NCBI RefSeq assembly: GCF_014395785.1
Contig: NZ_CP060713.1
Coordinates: 4,424,625 to 4,488,624 of the forward strand
Direction of reading: 5' to 3'
Length of the DNA stretch: 64,000 nucleotides
From: Nocardioides mesophilus
Lineage (GTDB): Bacteria; Actinomycetota; Actinomycetes; Propionibacteriales; Nocardioidaceae
Shown here: one piece after another, positions 1-10,755 of the stretch
Layout of the letters: each line of letters starts with the position of its first letter
Position numbering within the stretch: position 1 is the first letter of the stretch
Position numbers and translations under genes: made by a program
Notes under the pieces: model-generated
Seen by the model: the letters and a program-made list of their open reading frames with translations, nothing else
The model's database searches: none
What the model was told of the DNA's origin: nothing

Positions 1-1
1 C

Positions 2-775
2 TCGATCATGAACGGCATCACCCTGCACGGCGGCACCCGTGTGTACGGCGGCACGTTCCTCGTCTTCTCCGACTACATGCGCCCGGCCGTGCGTCTCGCG
101 GCGCTCATGCACCTGCCGGTGACCTACGTGTGGACCCACGACTCGATCGGTCTCGGCGAGGACGGGCCCACCCACCAGCCGATCGAGCACCTGGCCGCGC
201 TGCGCGCGATCCCCGGCCTCGACGTGGTCCGTCCGGCGGACGCCAACGAGACGGTCGCCGCCTGGCGGACGATCCTGGAGCACACCGACCGCCCGGCCGG
301 CCTCGCGCTGACCCGGCAGAACGTGCCGACCTTCCCGCGCGGCACCGACGGCTTCGCCACCACCGAGGGCGTGGCGAAGGGCGGCTACGTGCTCCTCGAC
401 GCCGAGGGCGGCGAGGCCGACGTGGTCCTGGTCGGCACCGGCTCCGAGGTCCAGATCGCGGTGGCCGCCCGCGAGCAGCTCGCCGCCAAGGGCGTGCGCG
501 CCCGCGTCGTCTCGATGCCGTGCCGGGAGTGGTTCGACGCGCAGGACCAGGCCTACCGCGACACCGTGCTGCCGCCGTCGGTGCGGGCCCGGGTCAGCGT
601 CGAGGCTGGCGTCGCCCAGGGCTGGCGCGAGGTCGTCGGCGACACCGGCCGGATCGTCTCGATCGAGCACTTCGGCGCGTCGGCCGACTACGCCACGCTG
701 TACGCCGAGTTCGGCCTCACCGCCGAGGCGGTCGTCCTCGCCGCCGAGGACAGCATCCGCGCCACCCACGTCTGA
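2..775 (+). CDS. tkt: Transketolase, C-terminal part (cut by window edge)
   Basis: The last 257 residues of transketolase, the cytosolic thiamine-diphosphate enzyme that moves two-carbon ketol units between sugar phosphates in the non-oxidative pentose phosphate pathway. The frame is open from base 2, so the N-terminal cofactor domain lies outside the window rather than being lost. Visible are the MNGITLHGG and FSDYMRPA stretches of the pyrimidine-binding domain, the family signature GEDGPTHQP, and the complete C-terminal domain ending before TGA at 773-775. It is followed after 55 bases by tal and heads the visible part of the actinobacterial tkt-tal-pgi-zwf-opcA-pgl operon. No second copy is visible in the window. 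Confidence 0.96.
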   Translation, partial: SIMNGITLHGGTRVYGGTFLVFSDYMRPAVRLAALMHLPVTYVWTHDSIGLGEDGPTHQPIEHLAALRAIPGLDVVRPADANETVAAWRTILEHTDRPAGLALTRQNVPTFPRGTDGFATTEGVAKGGYVLLDAEGGEADVVLVGTGSEVQIAVAAREQLAAKGVRARVVSMPCREWFDAQDQAYRDTVLPPSVRARVSVEAGVAQGWREVVGDTGRIVSIEHFGASADYATLYAEFGLTAEAVVLAAEDSIRATHV

Positions 776-830
776 CCCGGCTCGAGCACGGGTATGCCTA
801 CTTTCACCATCGAGCACCACGGAGGGTTCC

Positions 831-1970
831 ATGTCTGAACGTCTGAAAGCTCTTGCGGACGCAGGAGTATCGATCTGGCTCGACGACCTGTCCAGGGAGC
901 GCATCGAGACCGGCAACCTGGCTGAGCTGGTGAAGCAGAGCTCGGTCGTCGGGGTGACCACCAACCCGACGATCTTCGCCGCCGCCCTTGCCGACGGTGA
1001 GCGCTACGACCAGCAGGTCGCCGAGCTCGTCGCCGACGGCGCCGACGTCGACCACACCATCTTCAAGCTCACCACGACCGACGTCCGTGATGCCTGCGAC
1101 GTCCTGCTCGACGCCTACAAGGCCTCCGACGGGGTCGACGGCCGGGTCTCCATCGAGGTGCCGCCGGGCCTCGCGTTCGACACCGAGGGCACCTCCGCGG
1201 CGGCCAAGCTGCTGTGGGCCGAGGTCGACCGGCCGAACCTGCTGATCAAGATCCCCGGCACCTCCGAGGGTCTGCCCGCCATCACCGCCACGGTCGCGGA
1301 GGGGATCAGCGTCAACGTAACCCTGATCTTCGGGCTGCACCGCTACGACCAGGTGATGGACGCCTACCTCGACGGGCTCGAGAAGGCCCGTGAGAACGGC
1401 CACGACCTCTCCACGATCCACTCGGTCGCCTCGTTCTTCGTCTCCCGCGTCGACACCGAGGTCGACAAGAGGCTCGACGCGCTCATCGAGGCAGGGGGCG
1501 ACGCGGCCACCCTCGGCTCGCTGAAGGGCAAGGCCGCCGTGGCGAACGCCCGGCTCGCCTACCAGGCGTTCGAGCGGGCGTTCGGCGGCGAGCGGTTCGC
1601 CGCGCTGCAGCAGGCCGGGGCACGTCCGCAGCGCCCGCTGTGGGCCTCCACCGGCGTGAAGAACCCCGACTACTCCGACACGCTCTACGTCTCCGACCTC
1701 GTGGTCGCGGGCACCGTGAACACGATGCCGGAGAAGACCATGAAGGCGTTCGCCGACCACGGCGAGGTCAAGGGCGACCAGGTGACGACGCAGTACGACG
1801 ACGCGCGACACGTCATGGACCAGCTCGCGGCCGCCGGGATCGACTACGACGACGTCATCGCCACCCTCGAGAAGGAGGGCGTCGAGAAGTTCGTGGCCTC
1901 CTGGGACGAACTGGTCGAGACCGTCAAGGGTCAGATGGGCGGCGCGAAGCGCCAGGCGGACGGTCAGTGA
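831..1970 (+). CDS. tal: Transaldolase
   Basis: Transaldolase (379 aa), transferring a dihydroxyacetone unit between sedoheptulose-7-phosphate and glyceraldehyde-3-phosphate in the cytosol. It has the long actinobacterial form. [12 protein letters not shown] near the N-terminus and TTNPTIF at about residues 43-49 are family signatures, and the Schiff-base lysine is K140 in [12 protein letters not shown]. The ATG at 831 follows a strong GGAGGG Shine-Dalgarno at 821-826. The stop TGA overlaps the GTG of pgi by four bases, so the two are almost certainly translationally coupled. Its position between transketolase and glucose-6-phosphate isomerase fits the standard actinobacterial operon. Confidence 0.97.
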   Translation: MSERLKALADAGVSIWLDDLSRERIETGNLAELVKQSSVVGVTTNPTIFAAALADGERYDQQVAELVADGADVDHTIFKLTTTDVRDACDVLLDAYKASDGVDGRVSIEVPPGLAFDTEGTSAAAKLLWAEVDRPNLLIKIPGTSEGLPAITATVAEGISVNVTLIFGLHRYDQVMDAYLDGLEKARENGHDLSTIHSVASFFVSRVDTEVDKRLDALIEAGGDAATLGSLKGKAAVANARLAYQAFERAFGGERFAALQQAGARPQRPLWASTGVKNPDYSDTLYVSDLVVAGTVNTMPEKTMKAFADHGEVKGDQVTTQYDDARHVMDQLAAAGIDYDDVIATLEKEGVEKFVASWDELVETVKGQMGGAKRQADGQ

Positions 1971-3619
1971 GCGCGGCGCTGGAGGTCTCCGCCACCGGAG
2001 CAGCGGCCGACGCCGTCTCCCGGCACGTGCCCACGCTCGTCGAGGAACGCTTCGCGAGCCGGCTGTTCGACCGGGACGCGACGCTGTGGGGCGAGGCGGC
2101 CGAGTCCGAGGCCGGCGTGCGGCTGGGCTGGGTCGGTCTGCACCGCTCCTCCCGGCCGCTGCTCGGTGAGATCGCCGCGCTGCGCGAGCAGCTCCGCGAG
2201 GAGGGGGTCGACCACGTCGCGCTCTGCGGCATGGGCGGCTCCTCCCTGGCTCCCGAGGTGATCTGCGCCGCCGCGGGCGTCGACCTGACGGTGCTGGACT
2301 CCAGCTACCCCGACCAGGTGCGCGCCGCGCTGGCCGACCGGCTCGAGCGCACCGTCGTGGTGGTGTCCAGCAAGTCCGGCTCCACCGTCGAGACCGACTC
2401 GCAGCGCCGGGCGTACGTCGCCGCCTTCGAGGCGGCCGGCATCGACCCGACCCGGCGGATCGTGATCGTCACCGACCCGGGCAGCCCGCTGGACGAGCAG
2501 TCCCGCAACGCCGGCTACCGCGTCGTCAACGCCGACCCGAACGTCGGCGGACGCTACTCCGCCCTGACCGCCTTCGGCCTGGTGCCCAGCGGTCTCGCCG
2601 GCGCCGACATCGAGACGCTCCTCTTCGACGTCGACGCGGTCGCGGACCTGCTGGCCGAGGACGACGAGGCCAACCCGGCGCTCCGTCTCGGGGCCGCCAT
2701 GGCCGGCACCGAGCCGCTGCGCGACAAGCTGGTGCTCGTCGACGAGGGCTCCGGCATCCCCGGCTTCGCCGACTGGGCCGAGCAGCTGATCGCCGAGAGC
2801 ACCGGCAAGGACGGGGTCGGCATCCTGCCGGTCGTGGTCGCGGACTCCTCCGACCCCGAGGTCACGCTGCCGCCCAACGACGTCACGGTGGCCCGCCTGG
2901 TCGGCGACGACTCCGACGACTCCGGGGACGCGGGCGAGGCCGCGCAGGCGGCGCAGAGCGCCGACTCCGCCGGCGGGTCCGAGGTCGCCGTGGTCGGCAC
3001 CCTCGGCGCCCAGATCCTGCTCTGGGAGGCGGCGACCGCGGTGGCCGGCCGGCTGCTGGGGATCAACCCCTTCGACCAGCCCGACGTGGAGAGCGCCAAG
3101 AAGGCGGCCCGGTCGATGCTGGAGGGCTCCCCGGACACCACCGAGCCGGACGCCGTGGACGGTGGCGTGGAGATCCGCGCCCTCGGCGGCGACTGGCTCG
3201 GCGCGGCGTCCACCGTCCGCGACGCCGTCGAGGCGCTGCTGGGCGAGCTCGACCCGGACGCCGGCTACGTCGCGGTGATGGCCTACCTCGACCGGATCGC
3301 CGAGGCCGGCCTGGCCGACGTACGCCGCACGCTCGCGATCCGCACCCGCCGGCCGGTCACCTTCGGCTGGGGGCCGCGGTTCCTGCACTCGACCGGCCAG
3401 CTGCACAAGGGCGGCCCGGCCGTCGGGGTCTACCTGCAGATCACCGGCACGCCCGAGCAGGACCTCCCGGTCGCCGGGCGCGAGTTCAGCTTCAACGACC
3501 TGATCACCGCGCAGGCGGCGGGCGACGCGCGGGTGCTGGCCGACCACGGCCGACCCGTGCTGCGGCTGCACGTGCGCGGCGAGGCCGGACTGCAGACGGT
3601 CCGGGACGCGCTCGCATGA
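1967..3619 (+). CDS. pgi: Glucose-6-phosphate isomerase
   Basis: Phosphoglucose isomerase (550 aa), interconverting glucose-6-phosphate and fructose-6-phosphate and so linking glycolysis to the pentose phosphate genes around it. I chose GTG at 1967 because it overlaps the tal stop as GTGA, matching the coupling seen at the following junctions. SIS-domain features are visible: [11 protein letters not shown] and the phosphosugar-binding [12 protein letters not shown], with [12 protein letters not shown] towards the C-terminus. The protein belongs to the long form found in tal-linked actinobacterial loci rather than the short E. coli type. An acidic, Asp/Ala/Ser-rich insert of about 27 residues near position 312-339 looks like a surface loop. 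The stop overlaps zwf as ATGA. Confidence 0.95.
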   Translation: MSAALEVSATGAAADAVSRHVPTLVEERFASRLFDRDATLWGEAAESEAGVRLGWVGLHRSSRPLLGEIAALREQLREEGVDHVALCGMGGSSLAPEVICAAAGVDLTVLDSSYPDQVRAALADRLERTVVVVSSKSGSTVETDSQRRAYVAAFEAAGIDPTRRIVIVTDPGSPLDEQSRNAGYRVVNADPNVGGRYSALTAFGLVPSGLAGADIETLLFDVDAVADLLAEDDEANPALRLGAAMAGTEPLRDKLVLVDEGSGIPGFADWAEQLIAESTGKDGVGILPVVVADSSDPEVTLPPNDVTVARLVGDDSDDSGDAGEAAQAAQSADSAGGSEVAVVGTLGAQILLWEAATAVAGRLLGINPFDQPDVESAKKAARSMLEGSPDTTEPDAVDGGVEIRALGGDWLGAASTVRDAVEALLGELDPDAGYVAVMAYLDRIAEAGLADVRRTLAIRTRRPVTFGWGPRFLHSTGQLHKGGPAVGVYLQITGTPEQDLPVAGREFSFNDLITAQAAGDARVLADHGRPVLRLHVRGEAGLQTVRDALA

Positions 3620-5142
3620 GCGCGGACGACAACCCGCTCCGCGATCCGCAGGACCGGCGACTGCCGAGGATCGCCGGCCCCTGCGGGCTGGTGATCTTCG
3701 GCGTCACCGGCGACCTGGCGCGCAAGAAGCTGATGCCGGCGGTCTACGACCTGGCCAGCCGGGGGCTGCTGCCGCCCGGGTTCTCCCTCGTCGGCTTCGC
3801 CCGGCGGGACTGGGCGGACCAGGACTTCGCCCAGGTGGTCCACGACGCGGTGAAGGAGCATGCCCGCACCGAGTTCCGCGAGGAGGTGTGGCAGCAGCTC
3901 GCCGAGGGCTTCCGGTTCGTCCAGGGCGACTTCGACGACGACCTCGCGTTCGCGACGCTGCGACAGACGATCCTCGATCTCGACCGGGTCCGCGGCACCA
4001 AGGGCAACCACGCCTTCTACCTCTCCATCCCGCCGCGCTACTTCGCCAACGTGATCGGGCAGCTCAAGGAGCACGGCCTCGCCGAGCAGCAGGCCGGCTC
4101 GTGGCGCCGGGTGGTCGTGGAGAAGCCGTTCGGCTCGAACCTGGAGACCGCCCGCGAGCTCAACGCCATCGTCTCGGAGGTGTTCCCGTCCGGGTCGGTG
4201 TTCCGCATCGACCACTACCTGGGCAAGGAGACGGTCCAGAACATCCTGGCGATGCGCTTCGCCAACGCGATGTTCGAGCCGATCTGGAACTCGAACTACG
4301 TCGACCACGTGCAGATCACCATGGCCGAGGACATCGGCATCGGCGGCCGCGCCGGCTACTACGACGGCATCGGCGCCGCCCGTGACGTGATCCAGAACCA
4401 CCTGATGCAGCTGATGGCGCTGATCGCGATGGAGGAGCCGACCTCCTTCGACGCACGCAGCCTGCGGATCGAGAAGCAGAAGGTGCTCGAGTCCGTCGTG
4501 CTCCCCCGCCGGCTGGACCTGTCCACGGCACGCGCTCAGTACGTCGAGGGCTGGGCCGGCGGCGTCAAGGTGCCGGGCTACAAGGACGAGCAGGACATCC
4601 CTGACGACTCCCGCACCGAGACCTACGCGGCGATCAAGCTCGGCATCGACAACCGGCGCTGGAGCGGGGTCCCGTTCTACCTGCGGCACGGCAAGCGCCT
4701 CGGCCGCCGGGTCACCGAGGTGGCCGTGGTCTTCAAGCAGGCCCCCCACCTGCCGTTCAGCGCCACCGCCACCGAGGAGCTGACCCACAACGCTCTGGTG
4801 ATCCGGGTGCAGCCCGACGAGGGCATCACGCTGCGCTTCGGCTCCAAGGTGCCGGGAACCGCGATGGAGATCCGCGACGTCAACATGGACTTCGCCTACG
4901 GCGGCTCGTTCACCGAGTCGAGCCCGGAGGCCTACGAGCGGCTGATCCTCGACGTCCTGCTCGGCGACCCGCCGCTGTTCCCCCGGCACGAGGAGGTCGA
5001 GCTCTCCTGGAAGATCCTCGACCCGATCGTGGAGTACTGGGCCGGCCACGGCCAACCCGACACCTACCCGGCGGGGACCTGGGGTCCAGCGTCCGCCGAC
5101 GCGATGCTGGCCCGCGACGGCCGGGTCTGGAGGCGGCCGTGA
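3616..5142 (+). CDS. zwf: Glucose-6-phosphate 1-dehydrogenase
   Basis: NADP-linked glucose-6-phosphate dehydrogenase (508 aa), first oxidative step of the pentose phosphate pathway and a main source of cytosolic NADPH. The N-terminal dinucleotide fold carries GVTGDLARKKLMPAVYDLA. The active-site signature RIDHYLGKE lies at residues 197-205, with the catalytic histidine of the family in DHYLGK. VVEKPFGSNLETA is the conserved loop before it. Length is normal for the family. ATG at 3616 overlaps the pgi stop, and the zwf stop overlaps the GTG of opcA, its activator protein. Confidence 0.97.
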   Translation: MSADDNPLRDPQDRRLPRIAGPCGLVIFGVTGDLARKKLMPAVYDLASRGLLPPGFSLVGFARRDWADQDFAQVVHDAVKEHARTEFREEVWQQLAEGFRFVQGDFDDDLAFATLRQTILDLDRVRGTKGNHAFYLSIPPRYFANVIGQLKEHGLAEQQAGSWRRVVVEKPFGSNLETARELNAIVSEVFPSGSVFRIDHYLGKETVQNILAMRFANAMFEPIWNSNYVDHVQITMAEDIGIGGRAGYYDGIGAARDVIQNHLMQLMALIAMEEPTSFDARSLRIEKQKVLESVVLPRRLDLSTARAQYVEGWAGGVKVPGYKDEQDIPDDSRTETYAAIKLGIDNRRWSGVPFYLRHGKRLGRRVTEVAVVFKQAPHLPFSATATEELTHNALVIRVQPDEGITLRFGSKVPGTAMEIRDVNMDFAYGGSFTESSPEAYERLILDVLLGDPPLFPRHEEVELSWKILDPIVEYWAGHGQPDTYPAGTWGPASADAMLARDGRVWRRP

Positions 5143-6068
5143 TTGCCATCGAGGACACCAACAGCAGCGAGATCGCCGCCGAGTTCCTGCGCTCCCGCCG
5201 ACGCGCCGGCAGCCCGGCGATGGGCATGGTGATGACGCTGGTCTTCGTCGTCGACGAGGACAAGGCCTCGGAGGCGATGTCGGCGGCCCGGGCCGCGGCC
5301 CAGGAGCACCCGGCCCGCCTGCTCGGCGTGGTGCTCGGCGACGGCCGCGGTGCCGCCCGGGTGGACGCCGAGGTCGGCATCGGCTCCGGGATGTCCGGGG
5401 AGCGCGCCCTGATCCGGCTGAGCGGCGCGGTCACCAAGCATCCGGAGTCGGTCGTGCTGCCGCTGCTGCTGCCCGACTCCCCCGTCGTGGTGTGGTGGCC
5501 CGGCAGGGCACCGGCCGACCCGGCCGACGACCCGCTGGGCCGGTTGGGCCGGCGGCGGATCACCGACGCGGCCGCCGTACCCACCGGCCGGTCCAAGGCG
5601 ATGCTCACGCAGTGCAACGCCTACGCCCCGGGCAACACCGACCTGGCCTGGACCCGGATCACGCCGTGGCGGGCCGTGCTGGCCTCGGCGCTGGACCAGG
5701 ACCCCGGCAAGGTCGTCGGTGCCTCGGTGACGTCGGAGAAGATCAGCCCGAGCGCGGACCTGCTCGCCGCCTGGCTCACCGACCGGCTGCGGGTCAAGGT
5801 CGCGCGGGCCGTCTCCGAGGGCCCCGGCATCACCCGGGTCTCGCTCAGCACCCGCGGCGGCGACATCGTGCTGGACCGGCAGGACGGCCGGCTGGCCACC
5901 CTCTCGGCGCCCGGCGAGCCGGACCGGCCGGTGGCGCTGCGCCGCCGCAGAATCGAGGAGCTGCTCTCCGAGGAGCTGCGCCGGCTCGACCCCGACGACG
6001 TCTACGCCGACACGGTCAAGCGGATGGCCCGGATCGCCGGCGGCAGCACCAGCAGGACGAAGCGATGA
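5139..6068 (+). CDS. opcA: Glucose-6-phosphate dehydrogenase assembly protein OpcA
   Basis: OpcA (309 aa), the partner needed in actinobacteria and cyanobacteria for assembly or activation of glucose-6-phosphate dehydrogenase. The N-terminal half holds the conserved pattern around VLPLLLPDSPVVVWWPG, typical of the family, and the C-terminal half has RGGDIVLDRQDGRLATLS and a basic Arg-rich helix. GTG at 5139 overlaps the zwf stop (GTGA) and the OpcA stop overlaps the ATG of pgl, so zwf, opcA and pgl form one coupled unit. No enzymatic motif is expected or seen. Function is assigned from family resemblance plus the fixed position after zwf. Confidence 0.95.
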   Translation: MIAIEDTNSSEIAAEFLRSRRRAGSPAMGMVMTLVFVVDEDKASEAMSAARAAAQEHPARLLGVVLGDGRGAARVDAEVGIGSGMSGERALIRLSGAVTKHPESVVLPLLLPDSPVVVWWPGRAPADPADDPLGRLGRRRITDAAAVPTGRSKAMLTQCNAYAPGNTDLAWTRITPWRAVLASALDQDPGKVVGASVTSEKISPSADLLAAWLTDRLRVKVARAVSEGPGITRVSLSTRGGDIVLDRQDGRLATLSAPGEPDRPVALRRRRIEELLSEELRRLDPDDVYADTVKRMARIAGGSTSRTKR

Positions 6069-6790
6069 CCGAGGCCACGGTCGAGGTGGTCCCCGACCCC
6101 GAGACGCTCGCCACCCGGGTGGCCGCCCGGCTCCTCGAGCGGCTCGCGGCGGTGCAGGCCGAGGGGCGGGTGCCATCGATCTCGCTGACCGGCGGCAGCA
6201 TCGCCGAGAAGCTGCACCGGGAAGTTGCCCGGCTCTCGGCCACGTCCGGGGTGGACTGGTCCTGGGTCGAGGTCTGGTGGGGCGACGAGCGCTTCGTGGC
6301 CCGCGACGACGCCGATCGCAACGCCCGCCAGGCGCGCCACGCGCTGCTCGACCAGGTGCCGGTCGACCCCGCGCGGATCCACGAGATGCCGGCCACGGGC
6401 GACGGCGACATCGAGCACGCCGCAGCGGCGTACGCCGAGGAGCTGCGCAGCCGCAGCGAGGGCCCGTTCGACGTGATGATGCTTGGCATGGGGCCCGACG
6501 GCCACGTGGCCTCGCTGTTCCCCGGGCACCCGCAGCTCGACGTCGACGACCGCGACGCGGTGGCCGTGACGGACTCCCCGAAGCCGCCGCCGCAGCGGGT
6601 CAGCCTCACCTACCGCGCGCTGAACCGGTCGCGGTCCGTGTGGTTCCTCGTCACCACCGAGGACAAGGCCGAGGCGGCCGCCGCCGCGATCAGCGGCGCG
6701 GACCGCCACGACTACCCGGCAGCCGGCGTGCACGGCCAGGACGAGACGGTGTGGTTCCTCGACGAGGCAGCGGCCTCACGCCTCGGCTGA
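6065..6790 (+). CDS. pgl: 6-phosphogluconolactonase
   Basis: 6-phosphogluconolactonase (241 aa) hydrolyses the lactone made by Zwf to 6-phosphogluconate. The DevB/NagB-like fold is shown by SLTGGSIAEKL near residue 40, WWGDERFVARDDADRNAR in the middle and LGMGPDGHVASLFPG, which contains the family's catalytic region. ATG at 6065 overlaps the OpcA stop as ATGA, which rejects any longer in-frame start. It is the last gene of the operon. The next gene, rbpA, is convergent and ends 42 bases away. Confidence 0.96.
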   Translation: MTEATVEVVPDPETLATRVAARLLERLAAVQAEGRVPSISLTGGSIAEKLHREVARLSATSGVDWSWVEVWWGDERFVARDDADRNARQARHALLDQVPVDPARIHEMPATGDGDIEHAAAAYAEELRSRSEGPFDVMMLGMGPDGHVASLFPGHPQLDVDDRDAVAVTDSPKPPPQRVSLTYRALNRSRSVWFLVTTEDKAEAAAAAISGADRHDYPAAGVHGQDETVWFLDEAAASRLG

Positions 6791-6832
6791 GCACGACCCG
6801 GAACGGCGCGAGCCGCACCGGTCACCGGCAGA

Positions 6833-7192
6833 TCAGAAGATGATGTCGCCGCTCTTGCGCCGGGACCGGAGCATCTGGATGGCCTCGTCGAGGATCTCCT
6901 CGGCCTCCTTGTCGGAGCGCCGCTCCTTCACGTAGGCCAGATGCGTCTTGTACGGCTCGATCTTGGGCGGCGGCGGCGGGTTCTCGGAGTCCAGGCTCGC
7001 CGGCAGACCGCACCGGGGACAGTCCCAGGAGTCCGGGATCTGCGCCTCGACGGCGAAGGTGATCACCGACTGGTGCGCGTGAGCACAGAAGTAGACGACT
7101 CGCTGACGCGGAGCGGCTTCGCCACGCTCCGCCTCTCCCATCGGGCCGGCCCCCACCCGGCTGCCACGAATGGCGTTTCCTCCACCAGCCAC
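6833..7192 (-). CDS. rbpA: RNA polymerase-binding protein RbpA
   Basis: RbpA (119 aa), the actinobacteria-specific transcription factor that binds RNA polymerase and principal sigma factors and stabilises the open complex. The sequence is unmistakable: an N-terminal AIRGSRVGAGPMGEAERGE stretch, a zinc-ribbon core with cysteines in VYFCAHAH and WDCPRCGLP, and the C-terminal sigma-interacting helix around EPYKTHLAYVKERRSDKEAE. GTG at 7192 is preceded by a GAGGAG Shine-Dalgarno. It lies 20 bases downstream of secG and may be co-transcribed with it. Its presence is strong evidence for an actinobacterial host. Confidence 0.97.
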   Translation of the reverse strand: MAGGGNAIRGSRVGAGPMGEAERGEAAPRQRVVYFCAHAHQSVITFAVEAQIPDSWDCPRCGLPASLDSENPPPPPKIEPYKTHLAYVKERRSDKEAEEILDEAIQMLRSRRKSGDIIF

Positions 7193-7212
7193 GCTTAGAG
7201 CTCCTCGTCGTT

Positions 7213-7449
7213 CTAGTTGCCGGCTTTGAGCAGCAGACCGAGGGCGACGACACAGGCGCCCCAGATCAGACCGGCACCCACGGTGATCCGGTCCAGGTTC
7301 CGCTCGGCGACCGAGGACCCCCCCAGTCCGCTCGAGACCCCGCCACCGAACATGTCGGAGAGCCCGCCGCCGCGGCCCTTGTGCAGCAGCACCAGGACGA
7401 TCAGCAGCAGGCTGGTCAGGATCAGGAGAACGGTGAAGACGGTAGCCAC
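7213..7449 (-). CDS. secG: Preprotein translocase subunit SecG
   Basis: SecG (78 aa), the small membrane subunit of the SecYEG protein-export channel. Two transmembrane segments are visible (about residues 3-22 and 56-74), separated by the conserved glycine-rich loop GRGGGLSDMFGGG and the SSVAERNLDRIT stretch typical of the family. GTG at 7449 sits seven bases after a TAGGCT -10 element, so the gene can be made from a leaderless transcript besides read-through from tpiA. It lies between tpiA and rbpA, a common actinobacterial order. Confidence 0.95.
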   Translation of the reverse strand: MATVFTVLLILTSLLLIVLVLLHKGRGGGLSDMFGGGVSSGLGGSSVAERNLDRITVGAGLIWGACVVALGLLLKAGN

Positions 7450-7456
7450 GAGCGAA

Positions 7457-7462
7457 AGCCTA
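7457..7462 (-). promoter_or_regulatory. -10 element of secG (leaderless)
   Basis: TAGGCT on the minus strand ends 7 bases before the secG GTG, the spacing expected when transcription starts on the start codon. Sequence-only inference. Confidence 0.45.
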
Positions 7463-7479
7463 ACTCACGAAAGCGAACC

Positions 7480-8280
7480 TCAGATGACAGGCATGTCGTA
7501 GAACCGACAGATGCCGCCGAACTCGTCTGCCTGCAGGCTGGCGCCACCCACCAGACACCCGTCCACGTCCGCCTTCTCCATGATGCCGGCGACGTTCGCC
7601 GCCTTGACCGAGCCGCCGTAGAGGATCCGGCAGGCGGCCGCCGCTTCTTCCGACACCGTCTCCGCGAGTCGGGTCCGGATCGCCGCGCAGACCTCCTGCG
7701 CGTCGTCCGGCGTGGCCACCTCGCCGGTGCCGATCGCCCACACCGGCTCGTAGGCGATGACCAGGTCGGCGACCTGCTGCTCGGTGAGCCCCGCGAGCGA
7801 GCCGTCGACCTGCGCGAGTGTGTGCTCGACCTGGCGGCCCTCCTTGCGCACCTCGAGACCCTCGCCCACGCAGACGATCGGGGTCATCCCGGCACCGATG
7901 GCCTTCTTGGCCTTGGCGTTGACCACCGCGTCGGTCTCGGCGTGGTGCTCCCGGCGCTCGGAGTGCCCGACGACGACGTACGAACAGCCGAGCTTGGCCA
8001 GCATCGCCGCGGAGATCTCGCCGGTGTAGGCGCCCGCGTCGTGCTCGGAGACGTCCTGCGCCCCGTAGCCGATCTCGAGCCGGTCCCCGTCGACCAGGGT
8101 CTGCACGCCGCGGAGGTCGGTGAACGGCGGCAGCACGACCACCTCGACCTTGGCGTAGTCGTGCTTCTTGTCCGACAGCGTCCAGGAGAGCTTCTGCACC
8201 AGGACGACCGCCTCCTGGTGGTTGAGGTTCATCTTCCAGTTGCCCGCCATCAGCGGGACGCGCACGTTCTTCGCAGCCAT
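7480..8280 (-). CDS. tpiA: Triosephosphate isomerase
   Basis: Triosephosphate isomerase (266 aa), interconverting dihydroxyacetone phosphate and glyceraldehyde-3-phosphate. All catalytic residues are present: K16 in AGNWKMN, H106 in VVVGHSERR and E178 in [12 protein letters not shown]; the phosphate-binding YGGSVKAAN motif is near the C-terminus. I chose ATG at 8280 because it gives the standard [18 protein letters not shown] beginning; an upstream in-frame start would add 15 unconserved residues. It is the third gene of the gap-pgk-tpiA-secG run, 56 bases after pgk. Confidence 0.96.
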   Translation of the reverse strand: MAAKNVRVPLMAGNWKMNLNHQEAVVLVQKLSWTLSDKKHDYAKVEVVVLPPFTDLRGVQTLVDGDRLEIGYGAQDVSEHDAGAYTGEISAAMLAKLGCSYVVVGHSERREHHAETDAVVNAKAKKAIGAGMTPIVCVGEGLEVRKEGRQVEHTLAQVDGSLAGLTEQQVADLVIAYEPVWAIGTGEVATPDDAQEVCAAIRTRLAETVSEEAAAACRILYGGSVKAANVAGIMEKADVDGCLVGGASLQADEFGGICRFYDMPVI

Positions 8281-8336
8281 CGTGGATCGGTTCCGTTCAG
8301 TGGGAGGTGGGCTCGGCGGGTCCACCCGCCGGCGGG

Positions 8337-9524
8337 TCAGGACAGGACGTCGATGCCCGGGAGCTGCTTGCCCTCGAGGTACTCCAGGCTGGCGCCGCCA
8401 CCGGTCGAGATGTGACCGAAGGAGGCCTCGTCGAAGCCGAGCTTGCGGACCGCGGCCGCCGAGTCGCCGCCACCGACGACCGAGAGCCCGTCGACCTGGG
8501 TCAGCGCCTCGGCGACGGCACGGGTGCCGCCGGCGAACGCGTCGAACTCGAAGACGCCCATCGGCCCGTTCCAGAAGACCGTCCGGGCGTCGGCCAGCGC
8601 CGCGGCGAAGGCCTTCGCCGACTCGGGCCCGATGTCCAGCCCGATCTTGTCGGCGGGGATCGCGTCGGCGGCGACGACCGAAGGCTCGGCGTCCGCCGAG
8701 AACTCGTCGGCGACCACGATGTCGGTGGGCAGCAGGATCTGCACGCCCGACTGCTCGGCCCGCTGGAGGTACTCCCGGCAGATGTCGAGCTGGTCCTCCT
8801 CGAGCAGGCTCTTGCCGATCTCGTGTCCCTGGGCCTTGAGGAACGTGAAGACCATGCCGCCGCCGATGAGTAGGCGGTCGGCCTTGCCGAGCAGGTTGTC
8901 GATGACGCCCAGCTTGTCGGAGACCTTGGAGCCGCCGAGCACGACCACGTAGGGCCGTTCCGGCTCCTCGGTCAGCCGGCGCAGGACGTCGATCTCCTTG
9001 GCCACCAGACCGCCCATCGCATGCGGCAGGCGCTGCGCGACGTCGTAGACCGAGGCCTGCTTGCGGTGCACGACCCCGAAGCCGTCGCTGACGAACGCGT
9101 CACCGAGGGCCGCGAGCCGGTCGGCGAACTCGCCCCGGACCGCGTCGTCCTTGCTGGTCTCGCCCTCGTTGAACCGGACGTTCTCGAGGACGGCCACCTG
9201 GCCGTCCTCGAGCGCGTCCACGGTCGACCGGGCGCTCTCCCCCACCGTGTCGGTGGCGAACGCGACGTCACGGCCGAGCAGCTCGCCGAGTCGCTTCGCC
9301 ACCGGGGCGAGGGAGTACTGCGGGTCCGGAGCACCCTTGGGGCGGCCCAGGTGGGCGGTCACGACCACCCGCGCCCCGGCGCCGGCCAGCTGCTCGATCG
9401 TGGGCACGCTCGCCCGGATCCGGCCGTCGTCGGTGATGGTCTGCCCGTCCAGGGGCACGTTGAGGTCGGAGCGCACGAGGACGCGCCGGCTCCGCAGGTC
9501 CCCCAGGGACTCGATGCCGCTCAT
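8337..9524 (-). CDS. pgk: Phosphoglycerate kinase
   Basis: Phosphoglycerate kinase (395 aa), making ATP from 1,3-bisphosphoglycerate. The N-terminal substrate-binding signature [14 protein letters not shown] and the AHLGRPKG loop are present, as are the hinge region [19 protein letters not shown] and the C-terminal nucleotide-binding [11 protein letters not shown]. Length is standard for bacteria. ATG at 9524 begins only four bases after the gap stop, so gap and pgk are one transcriptional unit. Confidence 0.97.
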   Translation of the reverse strand: MSGIESLGDLRSRRVLVRSDLNVPLDGQTITDDGRIRASVPTIEQLAGAGARVVVTAHLGRPKGAPDPQYSLAPVAKRLGELLGRDVAFATDTVGESARSTVDALEDGQVAVLENVRFNEGETSKDDAVRGEFADRLAALGDAFVSDGFGVVHRKQASVYDVAQRLPHAMGGLVAKEIDVLRRLTEEPERPYVVVLGGSKVSDKLGVIDNLLGKADRLLIGGGMVFTFLKAQGHEIGKSLLEEDQLDICREYLQRAEQSGVQILLPTDIVVADEFSADAEPSVVAADAIPADKIGLDIGPESAKAFAAALADARTVFWNGPMGVFEFDAFAGGTRAVAEALTQVDGLSVVGGGDSAAAVRKLGFDEASFGHISTGGGASLEYLEGKQLPGIDVLS

Positions 9525-9528
9525 CAGG

Positions 9529-10536
<1,008 letters not shown>

Positions 10537-10563
10537 TCAGGTCTCCTCGTTAGCGGTCAGGTG

Positions 10564-10587
10564 CGAGGTCGCCCGATGGGCACCTCG
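10564..10587 (-). other. Hairpin in the gap operon leader
   Basis: An interrupted inverted repeat: CGAGGT / ACCTCG arms enclose a CCC / GGG inner stem and a three-base loop. It lies at the predicted 5' end of the gap-pgk-tpiA mRNA, just after the -10 TAGGGT, and could stabilise the transcript. Confidence 0.4.
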
Positions 10588-10593
10588 TCACCG

Positions 10594-10599
10594 ACCCTA
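10594..10599 (-). promoter_or_regulatory. Candidate -10 of the gap operon
   Basis: TAGGGT on the minus strand, about 60 bases before the gap GTG. A TTTCCG about 16 bases upstream is a weak -35 candidate. Confidence 0.4.
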
Positions 10600-10755
10600 C
10601 CGTGGTCGGAGCACCCGGAAACAGGCCGTTCGCCCTACGTGCGGGTAACCAACGGCAGGGGTGCACCGTGCTACGAACGCCGATCTCCGAGGGTCGGCGC
10701 GGCCCGCCGGGCCGACCGCTCCGGGCGTTGCCCGGGCCGACTCCGCGCGGTCGTC

